From Pontibacter pudoricolor (GTDB lineage Bacteria > Bacteroidota > Bacteroidia > Cytophagales > Hymenobacteraceae), in contig NZ_CP048106.1 of assembly GCF_010092985.1 (NCBI RefSeq), positions 2,728,001 to 2,792,000 on the forward strand: a stretch of DNA of 64,000 nt. Reading direction: 5' to 3'. The notes beneath the pieces were generated by a model. It was not told the origin of the DNA. It worked only from the letters and a program-made list of their open reading frames with translations, and ran no database searches. The position numbers and the translations under genes were made by a program. Shown piece after piece: positions 63,437 through 64,000 of this stretch (positions are counted from its first letter, which is position 1; the number at the start of each line of letters is the position of its first letter).

Positions 63437-64000
63437 TCACTCTATCTTTTTACCGGCCATGGCCTGCTTAATAGAAATCTGCATAACACGCTCTGCAAAC
63501 GGGCTGGTTTGTTCTTCCAGCGTATCTACTGCTGCCAGAATAGCATCCTTGTCTCCACCAGGCAGTACGTCTTTCAGATTTTGCACATTGGTTCTGGTAA
63601 GCTCCACTTCTTCAGCAGTCAGGTGTTGGCCGTTCTTTTCAACAAAGCGCTCTACCTGGTAGATCATCTGCTCGGCAGTAGTACGGGCTTCTATCACCAT
63701 TCGGGTATTCACGTCTTCGCGGGCGTGCGTAATAGAATCCATCAGCATTTGTTCTACCTGCTCATCTGTCAGGCCGTACTGTGGCTTTACTTCCACTTCC
63801 TGGCGCACACCGGAACGCAACTCAATGGCTTCTACTTTCAGGATACCATCGGCATTAAGTATAAAGTTAACATCTACCTTCGGGAAACCAGCTGGCATAG
63901 CTGGTATACCTTTCAGGTCGAACTCGGCCAGCTTACGGTTTTCTTTCACAAGGTCACGCTCTCCCTGGTACACCGATATCTTCATGTTCACTTGCCCGTC
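63437..64000 (-). CDS. hscA: C-terminal part of an Hsp70-family chaperone (HscA-like), partial
   Basis: The frame is open to the window edge (upstream codons read D-G-Q-V before MKISVYQGERDLVK), so the gene starts beyond 64000 and only about 187 C-terminal residues are seen. They cover the substrate-binding beta domain (ISVYQGERDLVKENRKLAEF, GIPAMPAGFPKVDVNFILNA) and part of the helical lid (YGLTDEQVEQMLMDSITHA). The AMPAG-F-P-K-V form and short lid resemble HscA, the iron-sulfur cluster chaperone, more than DnaK, but the ATPase domain is not visible to settle it. Confidence 0.8.
   Translation of the reverse strand, partial: DGQVNMKISVYQGERDLVKENRKLAEFDLKGIPAMPAGFPKVDVNFILNADGILKVEAIELRSGVRQEVEVKPQYGLTDEQVEQMLMDSITHAREDVNTRMVIEARTTAEQMIYQVERFVEKNGQHLTAEEVELTRTNVQNLKDVLPGGDKDAILAAVDTLEEQTSPFAERVMQISIKQAMAGKKIE

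Overview
The window is chromosomal DNA from a member of the Bacteroidota, most likely the order Cytophagales and close to Pontibacter/Hymenobacteraceae (inference). The signs are two large secreted proteins with type IX secretion (T9SS) C-terminal sorting domains, Bacteroidota-type promoters (TAnnTTTG at -7 with TTG/TTTG about 20 nt upstream), few Shine-Dalgarno sequences, and Bacteroidota-style gene sets such as BlaI/M56/TlpA and sigma/anti-sigma/DUF4097-like. No rRNA, tRNA, CRISPR array, phage or insertion sequence was recognised.

Layout. 1-6.2 kb: two paralogous T9SS cargo proteins on the minus strand, set in long AT-rich spacers. 6.2-9.5 kb: a small unknown protein, PnuC, a rhodanese and GuaB. 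9.6-12.5 kb: a partner-switching module (SpoIIE-type phosphatase, STAS protein, RsbW-type kinase) with no sigma factor beside it. 12.6-17.5 kb: envelope chaperones (a PpiC-OmpA lipoprotein and a SurA-like isomerase) and a MoxR ATPase. 17.6-25.1 kb: an unknown protein, an SDR, a GNAT, RecA, a DUF3108-like protein, a PhoB/PhoR-like two-component pair and an RluA-type pseudouridine synthase. 25.4-28.3 kb: a quinone oxidoreductase, a MacB-type permease and a lipoprotein. 28.5-32.4 kb: BlaI repressor, M56 sensor protease and TlpA-like protein behind three BlaI-type operators. 32.6-35.3 kb: rplM, rpsI, rpsB, tsf. 35.3-39.0 kb: an AT-rich HEPN protein, a small conserved protein, a membrane MutS-like ATPase and RidA. 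39.1-41.4 kb: ECF sigma factor, anti-sigma-like protein and a beta-rich exported protein. 41.9-45.8 kb: ALDH7-type dehydrogenase, HtrA, Hsp20. 46-55.9 kb: M20 hydrolase operon, SPOR lipoprotein with DeoC, SecA, two GNATs, DapF. 56-64 kb: a methyltransferase, an AT-rich DUF559/Vsr-like nuclease, Ppx/GppA, a 1-kb repeat island, a large TPR-like exported protein, an Ldh-family oxidoreductase and the C-terminal part of an HscA/DnaK-type chaperone that runs off the end.

Most genes are housekeeping or envelope-maintenance functions. Protein export and folding recur (SecA, SurA-like proteins, HtrA, Hsp20, Hsp70), as do envelope signalling systems (BlaI/M56, ECF sigma, two-component, partner switching). 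The most unusual global signal is a short palindromic sequence, CTATAG, usually as AACTATAGTT or its half-sites. I count about 108 copies by hand in 64 kb, in spacers and inside genes. Two AT-rich singletons, the HEPN protein and the DUF559-like nuclease, look like acquired genes and are the best candidates for defence-type functions. Several short interspersed repeat families lie between genes.
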